Assembly: GCA_012033055.1 (NCBI GenBank) | Contig: JAAUPR010000016.1 | Coordinates: forward strand, 1 to 59,613 | From: Limnothrix sp. RL_2_0 | GTDB lineage: Bacteria; Cyanobacteriota; Cyanobacteriia; Cyanobacteriales; MRBY01 | Reading direction: 5' to 3' | DNA: 59,613 bases | Shown here: positions 41,431-49,772 of the stretch, one piece after another | Numbering within the stretch: position 1 is the first letter of the stretch | Layout: each line of letters starts with the position of its first letter | Program-made: the position numbers and the translations under genes | Notes under the pieces: generated by a model | Told to the model about the DNA's origin: nothing | Databases searched by the model: none | The model's input: only the letters and a program-made list of their open reading frames with translations

Positions 41431-42574
41431 CTATAACTCGATTTCCACGTCCACTTGTAGTTGGCTGAGGGTTGCCACGGCTTCGCTCTCGTCGAGTTTA
41501 ATTTTGACTTCTACCACCCTGGTATCGGTGCGGGCGGCGGGATCGTCACTGGTTAGCTGATTTTTAAAGATCAACTGTCCAATTTGGGCGACTTTACCCC
41601 GGAGTGGTTGCACAAAAACGGGGCTATGGACGGTGGCAAATTGTCCAATTCTGATAAATTGCACGTCGGTTTCGTAGATTTCTGCGACGGCATACATGGT
41701 ACGGGTGTCGCCCAGTTGTAAAAGCCCTTGTTTGTCGAGGGATTCTCCCGGATGGGCAAAGATTTGGAGGATTTTGCCAGTTTGGGGGGAACGGATTAGG
41801 GTTTGTTCTAATTGACTCTCGGCAAGGGCTAATTCTTGGCGGGCGGATTCTAAGCCGCTATGGGTTTTAACTTGAATGAGGACTGCCTTGGCGTAGTTGA
41901 GATCGGTTTGGGCTTTCTGGAGGTTGGTTTCACGCGATCGCCGGAGTTGCTCTAGGGTTTCCTTGGCTTGAATGACCCTTGCCTGAGCCTGCTGGAGAAC
42001 CAATTCCTGATCATCGAGATCCTGTTGGGCGATCGCCCCATCTCGATACAATTGCCGATAGCGATCGCGGGTGGTCATGGCACTAGCCAACTCCGCCTCT
42101 GCTCCCTCTAATACCGCCTGTTGAGCCTGCATTTGCAACAACTGAGGGCGATCAATTTGTGCCATTTGTGCCGTTGACTGTGCCACCTGTTCCTCTGCCG
42201 CAGCAGTGTCCGCCTGTAATTGTGCCGTCAATTCCGTAACGCGACTAGCCACCAAATCCCGCCGTGAGCGTTGCACAGCATAGTTACTGAGATAAGCCAA
42301 AATTCGCCCCGGTTCGACCCAATCACCCTCCACCACTTCCAGACGAGCAACCCGCTCCCCCAATGTCCCGGCAATCGTGACAATCCCCCCCCGCTGGCTC
42401 TAGGTGGGCGATCGCCAAAACCCGCGTTTGTTCAGGCACAGAATCCGTTTCTAACTGTTGTGTTTTCGAACCAAAACCCTGTCCAACCATCCAATACAAA
42501 GAACCAGAAACAAGTCCTAGCAATCCTAAAATTGCGAAGAAAATAAATAAATTTGTTTTTTTCATTGTGCCCAT
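41431..42574 (-). CDS. DevB-like membrane fusion protein, frameshifted
   Basis: An HlyD-type adaptor that links the DevC/DevA pump to an outer-membrane channel. It has an N-terminal membrane anchor (LFIFFAILGLLGLVSGSLYW), a lipoyl half-motif, a long coiled-coil hairpin (about residues 100-230, QADTAAAEEQVAQSTAQMAQ) and the C-terminal barrel. The frame is broken in a run of eight Gs (C8 on the plus strand, 42385-42392). With seven Gs the text reads LEPAGGIVTIAGTLGERVAR, the standard DevB wording, and the protein is about 380 aa. It is the first gene of the exporter operon. Confidence 0.8.
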
Positions 42575-42812
42575 TTCAACACTTCATGCTGAATCATGAC
42601 CATGTCGATCACCGCAAAAATTTATAGTCGAAAGACAGACTTTAAAGCAATGAAATTGTAGTTGAATGATCCAATTATTAAGAATAGTCACAATACAGTC
42701 GATGCCTTTCCTAGACAAAGCTATTTTCAGGTTACATCTTTTCACAAAATTGAGCATATTTAAAATATATAAACGTCAAAATCTGTAACATTCAAACAAT
42801 GTCAGGGAGATA
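42575..42812. promoter_or_regulatory. Divergent promoter region between the two cluster arms
   Basis: 238 bp of AT-rich DNA separate DevB (minus) from the GNAT-like gene (plus), with no coding sequence visible. Both arms must start here. AGGGAG lies just before the ATG at 42813. I cannot fix -10 or -35 elements with confidence. Confidence 0.45.
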
Positions 42813-43559
42813 ATGATTCAATCTTTTTTATTACCGATCAATAAACTTAATGATTTCGAAAAAGAAGCAGTATTCAGCTTGTTTCAGACTCATTTTGAAG
42901 GGGTCACTTGGTAACAATTTATCGATGACTTGAAAGCCAAAAATTATATAATTTTACTCAAAAAAGAAGGGATTGTTAAGGGCTTTTCTACACTACTTTT
43001 CTATCGTGCCAAGTACCAAGGTGAACAGGTCAAAATTGTTTATTCTGGTGATACCGTCACAGATCCTTCCATGTGGTCAAGTCCAGCTTTAGCACAGGCT
43101 TGGACGAGTGCCATTCAAGCAATCCATGGAGATGCCACCGAAAAATTATACTGGCTTTTAATTTCTTCTGGATATCGTACCTATCGTTTTTTAAGTGTGT
43201 TTACTAAGGAATTTTTTCCCCGTTATGATCAAACCATTCCCCCCCACATTGCCGCATTTATGCAACAGTTGGCGATCGCCCAATTTCAGGAATGCTATGA
43301 TCCAGAAACAGGCATTATTCGTTTTCCTAACCCACAGATTTTAAGTCCAGAATTACGTCTAGTTCCCCCAGAAAAATTAAAAGATCCCCATGTTGCTTTC
43401 TTCGTGACCAAAAATCCACACCATGACCAGGGCGATGAATTAGTTTGTCTTGCAGAAATGACAGAAAGTAATGTGACAAAGGCTGGAATGCGCATCTGGA
43501 AAACAGGAAAACCATTAGAAATTCCTTTTCCCATTGAGACTCTTATTCATTCTAGTTAG
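42813..43559 (+). pseudogene. GNAT-like acyltransferase, interrupted by an in-frame stop
   Basis: From ATG 42813 (AGGGAG upstream) the frame reads LPINKLNDFEKEAVFSLFQ and FEGVTW, then TAA at 42912-42914 (codon 34), then continues in the same frame with QFIDDLKAKNYIILLKKEG to 43559. The join looks natural, so the gene was probably 248 aa with one nonsense change (for example CAA or GAA to TAA). Downstream, GFSTLLFYRAKY and IVYSGDTVTDPSMW match a GNAT-like cyanobacterial family. Restart at TTG 42930 has no good ribosome site. The first gene of the plus-strand arm may therefore be inactive. Confidence 0.65.
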
Positions 43560-43585
43560 CCCACCTCAAGGTAATCATACTAACC

Positions 43586-44671
43586 ATGACAGAAGCATCA
43601 CAATTAGAGATTTTTAATCACCCCCAACGATTTATTGAAGGGTGGTATTGGTTGCTGCGATCGCCGGAATTAAAGCGGGGCAAAGTGAAGGCAGTATCCC
43701 TACTAGGTAGAGATTTAGCGGTTTATCGGACAACCGAGGGGAAAGTTGTCGCCATGGATGCCCATTGTCCCCATATGGGCGCACATTTGGCAGAAGGAAA
43801 AGTAGAAAAAGACAGTATTCGTTGCTTTTTTCATAATTGGAAATTTACCGCAGATGGTCGCTGTGAAGAAATTCCTTGTTTAAGCAAAAAATTACCCCTT
43901 CAACTAACCACTTGGCCAGTAAAAGAAGCCTATGGTTTAATTTGGTTATGGACAGGATCTGAACCCACTCAACCTTTACCTTTTGCCCCAGAATTAGAAG
44001 TAGAAATCGTCGATTTTTCCCTCAGTAAACGATTTATTAAAGACTGCCATCCCAATGTCGTTATGGTGAATGCAATCGATGCCCATCACTTTAATACGGT
44101 TCATAACTTTCCCGTGGCGATCGCCTTTAAAGCAGAGACCATTAATCAAAATGTGATCACTTTTAATAATACAACCCGTGGCGGCGGAGAATCTTGGCTT
44201 ATTCGTCTGATTCAACCCTTTTATCGAGAAGCTGGAACCTACAATATGTGCTATTGGTTTGGTAGTACGGGAACCGTTACTTTAGGACCAGATTTCTTAC
44301 ATTTTTATATTATGTTTGCCCTCCGATTATTAGAAAATGGCAAAACAGAAGGGGAAACAATTCTGATGACAAAACGCCGTGCGGGCTTACAAGGTTGGCT
44401 CTTTAATCGTCTTATTCTTTGGGCAACAAAATTAGTCGGCAATTACTTTGCTAAAGGCGACACTCAAATTTTTAAGACCATTAAATTTAATCTCAAAACC
44501 CCCATTCGAGCCGATCAATCCATCATTGAATTCATGCACCATGTTGAACAACAAAAAGCCCTAGCCTGGGAAACGTGGGAAGAAGTCAAGGAAACCCATC
44601 ACAACGATGTAAGCAATCCAGTTCAGCCAAATATTGCAAATATTACAACACGAATGATGGAGAAAATATGA
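43586..44671 (+). CDS. Rieske non-heme iron oxygenase (second of two)
   Basis: Cluster ligands are C61-x-H63 and C80-x2-H83 (DAHCPHMGAHLAEG and IRCFFHNWKF). The catalytic iron triad is D165, H168 and H173 in NAIDAHHFNTVHN. At 361 aa it is a complete oxygenase of the alpha-subunit-only type. It differs greatly from the minus-strand Rieske protein, so two separate oxidations are likely. The downstream ATG overlaps its stop (ATGA at 44668), giving tight coupling with the ferritin-like gene. Confidence 0.9.
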   Translation: MTEASQLEIFNHPQRFIEGWYWLLRSPELKRGKVKAVSLLGRDLAVYRTTEGKVVAMDAHCPHMGAHLAEGKVEKDSIRCFFHNWKFTADGRCEEIPCLSKKLPLQLTTWPVKEAYGLIWLWTGSEPTQPLPFAPELEVEIVDFSLSKRFIKDCHPNVVMVNAIDAHHFNTVHNFPVAIAFKAETINQNVITFNNTTRGGGESWLIRLIQPFYREAGTYNMCYWFGSTGTVTLGPDFLHFYIMFALRLLENGKTEGETILMTKRRAGLQGWLFNRLILWATKLVGNYFAKGDTQIFKTIKFNLKTPIRADQSIIEFMHHVEQQKALAWETWEEVKETHHNDVSNPVQPNIANITTRMMEKI

Positions 44672-45624
44672 ATGTAAACGATAATTTAAACGACAATTTA
44701 AACGATAATTTTAATGATTTAATTAGTAATATTACTGGCTTTTCTTTACCCTATGTAGAAATCAATTCTCCTCTGCAAAAAATACTAGCTTCTGCGTTAC
44801 TAAAAACTAGACTTCCATCAACTGATTTATCCCCAGCAAATCTCTTTTGGGATGCCAATTATTTTGCCTTAAATCATGTCCAATTATTTACGGAAGCCAG
44901 TGATTTAGAACAATCCCAAATCCTGCAAATAGCCAATAATGATCTACTCGAAGAAATCTATTGGGTTGAGCAGGCAGGGGTAGGTTATATGGCAAAAATG
45001 CTATTGCTCGCAGAGACCTGTGAAGAGCGTTTATTGTATAGTCTATTTGCTGCTGATGAAGCCACTCATCTATCACAAATTAGCCCTTTTTTAGGCTATC
45101 AACCTGTATTTACTGGGGATAGTTTTTTAGCTTTCATGGCAGAAGTGGTTGAAACTGATGATAAAGCCCTATTAATGACATTGGTGCAGGTGGTGCTAGA
45201 AGGTTGGGGTTTAAGCCATTATCGTTCCCTTGCAAATCATTGTTTAAATCCAGTCTTAACATTAACCCTCAAAGGTTTTTTAGAGGCAGAATCACGCCAC
45301 CATGCCACTGGCGTAACCCAATTAAAACAATGGACATATAGCCCCCAAAGCCTCGCTAATATCCATGATGCATTAAGTACTTTTTTGCAGATGGTACAGG
45401 TTGGTCCCCAACGTTTATTAATGGCGATCGCCAAAATTAAAGGGGACTTATCCTATGCGGACAAAATTCAAATTTTAGAAGAGTTACAAACCGAGATTCA
45501 TAGCCAGAAAAGACTAGATATTTTACGTTCATTAATGACTGGCATAATTCCCAATAGCATTATGCAAAAGCTCGAAGATCAAGGTTCTTTTAAACCCTAC
45601 TCAGCAGTACAATGCGCTCAATGA
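44668..45624 (+). CDS. Ferritin-like diiron protein
   Basis: 318 aa. A four-helix diiron set is visible: E101, E131-x2-H134 (AADEATHLSQ), E178, and E208-x2-H211 (FLEAESRHHATG). This E/ExxH/E/ExxH order is that of ferritin-like oxidases and oxygenases. The first 18 residues are an Asn/Asp repeat (NDNLNDNLNDNFND) from a 12-bp DNA repeat. The start ATG 44668 overlaps the Rieske stop. A role as oxidase on a pathway intermediate is inferred. Confidence 0.8.
   Translation: MNVNDNLNDNLNDNFNDLISNITGFSLPYVEINSPLQKILASALLKTRLPSTDLSPANLFWDANYFALNHVQLFTEASDLEQSQILQIANNDLLEEIYWVEQAGVGYMAKMLLLAETCEERLLYSLFAADEATHLSQISPFLGYQPVFTGDSFLAFMAEVVETDDKALLMTLVQVVLEGWGLSHYRSLANHCLNPVLTLTLKGFLEAESRHHATGVTQLKQWTYSPQSLANIHDALSTFLQMVQVGPQRLLMAIAKIKGDLSYADKIQILEELQTEIHSQKRLDILRSLMTGIIPNSIMQKLEDQGSFKPYSAVQCAQ
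44677..44712 (+). repeat. 12-bp in-frame tandem repeat
   Basis: Three near-identical 12-bp units (AACGATAATTTA with one or two changes) encode the NDNL repeat at the start of the ferritin-like protein. Copy-number change would stay in frame. Confidence 0.85.
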
Positions 45625-46847
45625 CACAAGTTCAAACCGCACCAAATCTATATCCCCTAAAACAGACATCTTTATCACAAAAAGATCCCAAAACCTATCG
45701 CAAATTACAACTGAATTATCGACGGGCAAAACAAACTGATCATAGCCCAGAGCTAGATGCCCTCGCCGAAAAATTCGATTATGAGAAATGCAGGAATTCT
45801 TATTGGAATCCAGAGGAGTTTTCGCTACTTTACGGCATACCTTTATGGGCACAATCGAGCCAATCCCAGCGTATTATTTTAAACCAACTTTATTGGGTTG
45901 CCTATTATGCCCAAATTATTTCGGCGGAAATAGCCACCATCTTTTTTAACCAAACCAGTGCCACCGGACTCTATGCCCTCCATGACTTTCGTTTAGTGTG
46001 CGACACCCTTGATCTAGAAACTTCCCAAGAACGTTCCCACATTAACGCCTTTCAAACGGTCATTGATCAAGTGGAAACCCGGCTATTTGGGCAGCAAATT
46101 TTTGGTTATCCCATGCGATCGCCCTTCCGTGAAACCATGATTTTTGCCGATACAAATAAGCTTAAAAGTTGGTGGAAAGGCATTCAATTACATTCTTTTG
46201 GCTTATTATCTGCGGGTAATTCTTTTCTCGCCTGCCAATATCTAACTGTCCGGGGTTTAAGGACTCTCAATGGCAAATTAGTGCAACATAAACTTAGTAA
46301 TTTCCACCATCATCATCCAACACCAGAACTATCTCCTATTCCCTCCCAAATTTCCTACTATCATTTTCTCGATGAGAGTTTTCACTTTAATACTTCAACC
46401 ATTTTGTCCCATGATGTGACCCGCTCCCTCAAGCCGCCAACTACTTTTGAACGTCAAATTCTCAACCTTGGTATTTATGGTTGTCAACGGGATCATTATC
46501 ATGTTTCTGCGGCGATTAACGGGTTATTTTGGTATGACCCAGCTTTATATTTTGCGATTTATCAAGTATTGCGATCACCCCACTTTGGACTAACTCCAGA
46601 GGAATCAAAAGTAATGTTAAAAAGCTGTTTTACCCAAGAAACAGAAGCTTTACATCGTAGTTTTCAAACCCACCAAGAAGCAATTGAATCCTATAAAGTT
46701 TATCTCGATCCTTTAGAATTTATCTCTAAACAAAATAAAGAAATGAAGCAGATGTCTGTCAATTCAATTCCCCAATATTTAACAGTGCAAAAAAAGCAAT
46801 TTATCAATTTATTAATAATTCAAAACTCAACTAATTATTCAAGCTAA
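45621..46847 (+). CDS. AurF-like diiron oxygenase
   Basis: 408 aa. Candidate diiron ligands are E103, E137-x2-H140 (SQERSHINAF), E252-x2-H255 within FLDESFHFNT (the DExxH form seen in AurF), and E342-x2-H345. AurF-family enzymes oxidise aromatic amines to nitro groups or hydroxylate; PF11583 is the closest family I can name, without certainty. ATG 45621 overlaps the previous stop (ATGA), so the four plus-strand genes form one operon ending here. Low GC and few HIP1 sites set it apart from the housekeeping genes downstream. Confidence 0.65.
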   Translation: MTQVQTAPNLYPLKQTSLSQKDPKTYRKLQLNYRRAKQTDHSPELDALAEKFDYEKCRNSYWNPEEFSLLYGIPLWAQSSQSQRIILNQLYWVAYYAQIISAEIATIFFNQTSATGLYALHDFRLVCDTLDLETSQERSHINAFQTVIDQVETRLFGQQIFGYPMRSPFRETMIFADTNKLKSWWKGIQLHSFGLLSAGNSFLACQYLTVRGLRTLNGKLVQHKLSNFHHHHPTPELSPIPSQISYYHFLDESFHFNTSTILSHDVTRSLKPPTTFERQILNLGIYGCQRDHYHVSAAINGLFWYDPALYFAIYQVLRSPHFGLTPEESKVMLKSCFTQETEALHRSFQTHQEAIESYKVYLDPLEFISKQNKEMKQMSVNSIPQYLTVQKKQFINLLIIQNSTNYSS

Positions 46848-47169
46848 ATGACTGCCTAAATCATAAACTCTGCACTCAAAAAAATATATTTAAGCTCAAA
46901 ATTTCTTGCCTATAGAGTTGCAAAACAAATTCAAAAACAAATTCTAGCCTATCAAGATTTTCTGGATTCAAAAAGGAGTCCAAGTACCCGCCAAGTTTGC
47001 AGACTTACCCATTAGTGATAAACAGTCCTATATATTGCCATCAAGCCTAGAAGAACTCAGTGGCGATCGCCGCTCTCAGGCAAAGGCTAAAATCTCCTGT
47101 TAAAATTTCAAAAGCTCAACGCCCATCATTTTTGTGCGTATCACCTTGGCTTTTTTGATAGATTTCCCC
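46848..47169. other. Intergenic stretch with possible coding remnant
   Basis: The plus strand from about 47020 reads SYILPSSLEELSGDRRSQAK before a stop at 47102, without any usable start. It may be the tail of a lost gene. A HIP1 site lies at about 47062. No RNA gene or terminator is clear. Confidence 0.3.
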
Positions 47170-48669
47170 ATGAAAAATCTTTTGTCTCCTCTGTCCCGTC
47201 GTTTTTTATCGAAGTTATGGCGACGGAGTTTCACTCTATTTTGTGCGGGATTAACCATTACCCTGATGAGTCGCAGCCCGGCGATCGCCCTCACCCCGAA
47301 AGATTACAGTGAGCTAGAATTTCCGCCCCTCCCCGAAATCACCCTGCCCGACTACGAACGCTATCAACTCGACAATGGCATGGTGATCTACCTCATGGAA
47401 GACCACCAACTTCCCCTCATCGGTGGTTCCGCCATTATCCGCACCGGCGATCGCTACGAACCAGCCGATCAAGTCGGCCTAGCCAGCATCACCGGCACAG
47501 TCATGCGTAGCGGTGGCACAACCCTCCATCCCGCCGACGAACTCAACGAAATCCTCGAACAGCGAGCCGCCAGCATCGAAACCAGCATCGGGACAGATTC
47601 CGGCAGTGCCAGCTTTAGCGCCCTAACCGAAGACTTTGACCTCGTTTTCGATCTCTTCGCCGAAGTTCTCCAACAGCCCGCCTTTCCCCAAGCCAAACTA
47701 GACCTTGCCAAAAAACAGCTAGAAGGTAGCATTGCCCGGCGCAACGATGCCCCAGACGACATTGCCTCACGGGAATTCAACAAATTACTATACGGCGCAG
47801 ACAGCCCCTACGCCCGCACCATCGAATACAGCACCCTCGCAAACATTGACCGCGAGGACCTCGTGCAGTTTTACCAAACCTACATCCGCCCAGACCAAAT
47901 GATTCTCGGCATCGGTGGCGATATTGACATCGAGCAAACAAAAGCGAAAATTCAGACATTATTCGGCGACTGGGACAATACCAATCCCATGCCAGATTTA
48001 ACGCCTCCCCAAGTTGAATCCACTGCTGCCCAAGGTGCTTTCTTAGTCGATCAAACCCAGCTCACCCAGAGCAATATTTTGGTGGGTCACCAAGGCGGCC
48101 GACTCGATAACCCTGATTACCCACAAATTGCTGTCATGAATGGGGTGATTAATGGTTTTGGGGGCAGATTATTTAATGAAATCCGTTCTCGCCAAGGACT
48201 CGCTTATTCTGTCTACGGCGTTTGGAGTCCCCGCTATGACTACGACGGTATGTTTATCGCTGGTGGTTCAACCCGTTCTGAAGCTACAGTGCCTTTTATC
48301 TCTGCTCTCAAGTCGGAATTTAAGCGCATTCGACAGGAACCCATTACCGAAGCAGAATTGTTTAATGCGAAAGAATCGATTTTGAATTCGTTTGTGTTTA
48401 ATTTTCAAGATCCCGGTCAAACTCTTTCTCGCCTGATGCGCTACGAATATTATGACTATCCGGCTGATTTCATCTTTCAGTACCAGCAAGGCGTAATCGA
48501 CACGACTATCGAAGAGGTGCAGCGGGTGGCTCAAACTTATCTTAAGCCGGATGAATTAACGGTGATGGTAGTGGGTAATGCGGCGGAAATCGATCCACCA
48601 CTGAGCGATCTGTTTGCTGATGTGACAAAACTTGATATCACGATTCCCGAACTTCCGGCGGCTGAGTGA
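47170..48669 (+). CDS. M16-family (pitrilysin-like) protein without zinc motif
   Basis: A signal peptide (FTLFCAGLTITLMSRSPAIA) precedes two M16 domains. The N-domain has the family frame (YQLDNGMVIYLMEDHQLPLI, GLASITGTVMRSGGT), but the zinc motif HxxEH, expected just after GLA, is absent. The C-domain includes LFNEIRSRQGLAYSVYGVWS. M16B enzymes often work as pairs of one catalytic and one non-catalytic subunit; this looks like the latter, and no partner is in the window. ATG 47170 is preferred to GTG 47134. Its stop overlaps the Trm1 start. Confidence 0.85.
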   Translation: MKNLLSPLSRRFLSKLWRRSFTLFCAGLTITLMSRSPAIALTPKDYSELEFPPLPEITLPDYERYQLDNGMVIYLMEDHQLPLIGGSAIIRTGDRYEPADQVGLASITGTVMRSGGTTLHPADELNEILEQRAASIETSIGTDSGSASFSALTEDFDLVFDLFAEVLQQPAFPQAKLDLAKKQLEGSIARRNDAPDDIASREFNKLLYGADSPYARTIEYSTLANIDREDLVQFYQTYIRPDQMILGIGGDIDIEQTKAKIQTLFGDWDNTNPMPDLTPPQVESTAAQGAFLVDQTQLTQSNILVGHQGGRLDNPDYPQIAVMNGVINGFGGRLFNEIRSRQGLAYSVYGVWSPRYDYDGMFIAGGSTRSEATVPFISALKSEFKRIRQEPITEAELFNAKESILNSFVFNFQDPGQTLSRLMRYEYYDYPADFIFQYQQGVIDTTIEEVQRVAQTYLKPDELTVMVVGNAAEIDPPLSDLFADVTKLDITIPELPAAE

Positions 48670-49772
48670 GCGAGCAGCATCGGGAACGGTCGGTAACTTT
48701 TAACGCTGGCTCTGGATTTTATCGTCCCAAGAGTCGTATTGTCCGAGATCTAGGGATCTTGGCGGCGGCGGTTTATCGTGCGGAAAAGGGTGAGTTGCGG
48801 GTGCTGGATGGGATGTCGGCGACGGGGGTGCGATCACTGCGATATTGGCAAGAGTCTGGGGCTGATTGGGTCACGGTGAATGAAGGCAATCCAGATTTGT
48901 TATCGACCCTCCGGGATAATCTGCGGGAGCTGTTACCGAATTATGGGCAAGTGAGTTCGTTGCCGGTGCATCGCCTGTGCTTGGAAAAATCTTTGGCTGG
49001 CGATCGCCATGATTTGGTAGATATTGATGCCTTTGGATCGGGGTCAGCGTTTGTGCAGGATGCTTTAGAAGTCACAAAAATTGGTGGCTTAATGTATCTC
49101 ACCAGCACCGACGGCAGAACCTACAGCGGGCGTGAACCCCAGAAGGCATTGCGGCAATATGGGGCTTATGTGCGATCGCATCCGGCAGTACAAGAACAGG
49201 GGCTAAGACTTTTGTTAGGAACTCTCCAACAGCAAGCAGCACAGCGAAATTTAGGCATTGAACCCATTTTTTCATTCTTCTGGGGCGACACCTGTCGAGT
49301 AATGGCGCGACTGGTCAAAAAAACGCAACTTACCGAGGAAAATTATGGCTGGCTGGGGTATTGTCACCATTGCGGCAATTACGCGCTACCCCCTTGGCGA
49401 AAACTGTCCCAATCATCCTGTGTCCATGACGAACAACCGCTAACTTTGAGCGGCGCACTTTGGCTAGGGACATTACACGATACGGAATTTCTCGGCAAAA
49501 TGTTGGCTTTGGCAAAAACTTGGGCGTGGTCTGACGTGACGGAACGGCTCGAAATCATGATCGCCGAAAACCTATTACCCCCTTATTTTTTCCCGTTAAA
49601 AGAGATCGGTTACCGCGCCAAAATCGATCTGCCGCCCCGCGATCGCCTGATCACGACATTGCAAGAAAAAGGCTTTCAGGCCAGCCGCACCCACATCCAA
49701 GCCGAGGCCATTAAAACCAATGCAACCATGGGGGAATTAGAGGCGATCGCCACGGAACTCAGTAAACCTTAA
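48666..49772 (+). CDS. trm1: tRNA (guanine26-N2)-dimethyltransferase, Trm1-like
   Basis: 368 aa. The Rossmann-type methyltransferase has LDGMSATGVRSLRYWQESG for S-adenosylmethionine and the catalytic-type motif LVDIDAFGSGSAFVQDAL. A short C-terminal zinc-ribbon-like part (GYCHHCGNYALPPW) follows. Trm1 methylates G26 in archaea and eukaryotes; among bacteria it is known from few groups, cyanobacteria included. The GTG start overlaps the stop of the M16 gene. It converges with the M48 gene, overlapping by a few bases. Confidence 0.85.
   Translation: MSEQHRERSVTFNAGSGFYRPKSRIVRDLGILAAAVYRAEKGELRVLDGMSATGVRSLRYWQESGADWVTVNEGNPDLLSTLRDNLRELLPNYGQVSSLPVHRLCLEKSLAGDRHDLVDIDAFGSGSAFVQDALEVTKIGGLMYLTSTDGRTYSGREPQKALRQYGAYVRSHPAVQEQGLRLLLGTLQQQAAQRNLGIEPIFSFFWGDTCRVMARLVKKTQLTEENYGWLGYCHHCGNYALPPWRKLSQSSCVHDEQPLTLSGALWLGTLHDTEFLGKMLALAKTWAWSDVTERLEIMIAENLLPPYFFPLKEIGYRAKIDLPPRDRLITTLQEKGFQASRTHIQAEAIKTNATMGELEAIATELSKP

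Noticed and set aside
32627-46847. Recent horizontal transfer of the cluster
   Set aside because: The region is AT-rich, but HIP1 sites occur through it on both arms, and no integrase, transposase, tRNA site or direct repeats flank it. Old acquisition remains possible.
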